A stretch of DNA of 64,000 nucleotides from Labia minor (taxonomy: Eukaryota; Arthropoda; Insecta; Dermaptera; Spongiphoridae), in NCBI GenBank assembly GCA_963082975.1, contig OY720346.1, forward strand, positions 20,516,720 to 20,580,719. The letters run 5' to 3'. A program made the translations under genes and the position numbers. Under the pieces are notes generated by a model, which ran no database searches, was not told the origin of the DNA, and saw nothing but the letters and a program-made list of their open reading frames with translations. Every line of letters starts with the position of its first letter. Position 1 is the first letter of the stretch. This document shows, in pieces, positions 62,756 to 64,000 of the stretch.

Positions 62756-62908
62756 ATCGTTATTTAAAAATGAAAATAATGAATTTGTTATTTTTTTTCT
62801 TTTTATCTATTGTTCACATTTTAATAAATTACTATTTTATATTTATTTATTCATTGTTCTTTTATTAAATTTAATATTTATTAATATTATTTATTATTAA
62901 TTTATATA

Positions 62909-63107
62909 TTGATGACATCACAAATGACATTTATATTGAAATTTGACTCCCGCCTTTTTTTAAAATTTTTTATTTAATTTCGAAATAAAATTAAAAATAT
63001 ATATTTTAATAATATTTTATAATTATAAATTACGATATATATTTATCAATAATAATTAATTATTTTTTTTTAACTTAATTACAGAGCCGAGGCTCGGGGT
63101 CCCGGTA
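62909..63107 (+). mobile_element. Helitron family Z 3' fragment
   Basis: Matches the region of copy 1 from GAAATTTGACTCCCGCC onwards with an internal deletion, then ends with GAGCCGAGGCTCGGGG and CCCGGTA like copy 1. The CTAA terminus is not present (TGATC follows), so the very end has mutated or the true family end lies at CGGTA. Confidence 0.65.
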
Positions 63108-63741
63108 TGATCTTAATATATTGTCAGAATTAGATAAATAATGTAGAGAGAAAAAAATATTTAAAAATAGATATTTATTTAAATGAAATAAAATTATTTA
63201 ATTTACAGAATGAAAATGTCTATAATAATGTCTAAACATTTTTTCTTTATAATTTTACATTATAATAATACTAATTACAGTAGTTATAATATATGGGGAA
63301 TTTTCAACTTTGACTGCCGATTTGACCATGTTCCCAAACGAATTTTAAAAAAACCAAGACCACTTTACATTTACACATTTTAAGCTCTAATCGAATCCAA
63401 AATCAAAATTTAAAAAATCGAAAAACAAACTCACAGATATATAGATTTTATAAATGAACATTTATACAATTTATTTTAATTAATTTGAAACATTTTAGGA
63501 AACAAATTTTGAATGGGTCATTTTTAGAAATCCCATTTAACAATTATAATAAATAATTAAAAAATTGTAAAATTTTTAAAGTATATAAAAATAAATTGTA
63601 TAAATTGGTTAAAGGGTCGAGTGATAGTTCGGTGTCCCAGGTATATATTTTATATTAACACGCCTACTTTTCTGTATAATAAAGATATAAAGAATCATAT
63701 TTTAATTTTTATATAACCAAGAAATCATTTTTTCACTTAAA
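63108..63741. other. AT-rich stretch with one weak repeat
   Basis: 63538-63650 resembles part of Helitron family Z copy 1 (about 61420-61480): both have ATAATAAATAATTAAA followed by a TCGGTGTC phrase. Otherwise no feature is recognised. Confidence 0.45.
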
Positions 63742-63859
63742 ATATAGTTGTAAAGCCCAAATCTCCGATCCATATAACATCATCGACTGGGCCGCTACCA
63801 AAAGGAGTCTTCTCCTGCTCTGACTAGGGCCACCGGTATTTGCCATTAGTCTCGAAAAA
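63742..63859 (-). pseudogene. R1/jockey-type non-LTR reverse transcriptase fragment
   Basis: On the minus strand, about 39 codons stay in frame and read NTGGPSQSRRRLLLVAAQ followed by SMMLYGSEIWALQ. The GGP...RRRLL...LYG..IW pattern is the conserved thumb-side motif of the reverse transcriptase in R1, I and jockey-type elements. The frame runs into AT-rich sequence without further homology at either side, so it is a small relic. It is from a different clade than the RTE-type fragment at 29870-30600. Confidence 0.7.
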
Positions 63860-64000
63860 ATAATATTAAATTTTATATAAATTTATAAATTAGAATATTT
63901 GAATTTGTTTAAATTTTAACACATGTAATCAATCATATGCATAAAGAATAGAAAATTTTGAAAATCAACTTGGTATTAAATTCAGAAAAAAAAATACTCA
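63860..64000. other. AT-rich end of window
   Basis: Nothing recognised. Confidence 0.5.

Noticed and set aside
1..64000. CRISPR arrays, bacterial operons or prophage
   Set aside because: No regularly spaced repeats, no operon-like gene runs and no ribosome-binding-site pattern; all mobile elements are eukaryotic types.

Overview
The window looks like intergenic or intronic DNA from an arthropod, most likely an insect. It is strongly AT-rich and packed with short tandem repeats. It carries decayed copies of eukaryotic mobile elements: Helitrons, Helentron-type HINEs, Tc1/mariner and hAT miniature elements, RTE-type and R1/jockey-type retrotransposon fragments, and probable Penelope-like fold-backs. 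No intact gene, rRNA or classical tRNA could be supported. The longest open frames are short, have no recognisable domain, and mostly lie in less AT-rich islands or in simple repeats. The genus cannot be given from this sequence; an AT-rich hymenopteran or hemipteran would fit but is a guess.

Layout. 1-29000 is mostly AT-rich filler with balanced-composition islands (candidate regulatory DNA). It holds a hAT-like miniature element (6073-6320), two HINE-1 copies (7229-7586, 14838-15446), a partly deleted local duplication (11135-11917), a Tc1/mariner miniature element (16924-17138) and two fold-back elements with long target-site duplications (18878-19118, 25181-25423). 29008-36509 is transposon-rich: a Helitron-like element enclosing a dead RTE-type reverse transcriptase, a HINE-2 copy, two HINE-1 copies in opposite orientations, and a 97 percent identical inverted duplication of a small open frame (34861-35239). 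36510-52400 is mainly AT-rich, with a 646-bp palindromic composite element (39949-40594), a third fold-back (42279-42414), a degenerate tandem repeat (42812-43179) and a 100-bp miniature element flanked by TATA (50490-50589). 52409-56572 has a HINE-1 between two 300-bp direct repeats, then a HINE-1 and a HINE-2 placed head to tail. 60931-63107 is a Helitron cluster with a tandem pair of units that have acquired a pol III A-box/B-box segment. A dead R1/jockey-type fragment lies at the right edge.

The most informative result is that two unrelated repeat families (HINE-1 and HINE-2) share one architecture: subterminal inverted repeats of 10-11 bp, a stem-loop outside one of them, and an internal microsatellite. 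That is the published layout of non-autonomous Helentrons (DINE-1/HINE). The most unusual structures are the inverted ORF duplication, which would form a long hairpin RNA if transcribed, the palindromic element whose arms are each a miniature element, and the Helitron units fused to a pol III promoter-like module.
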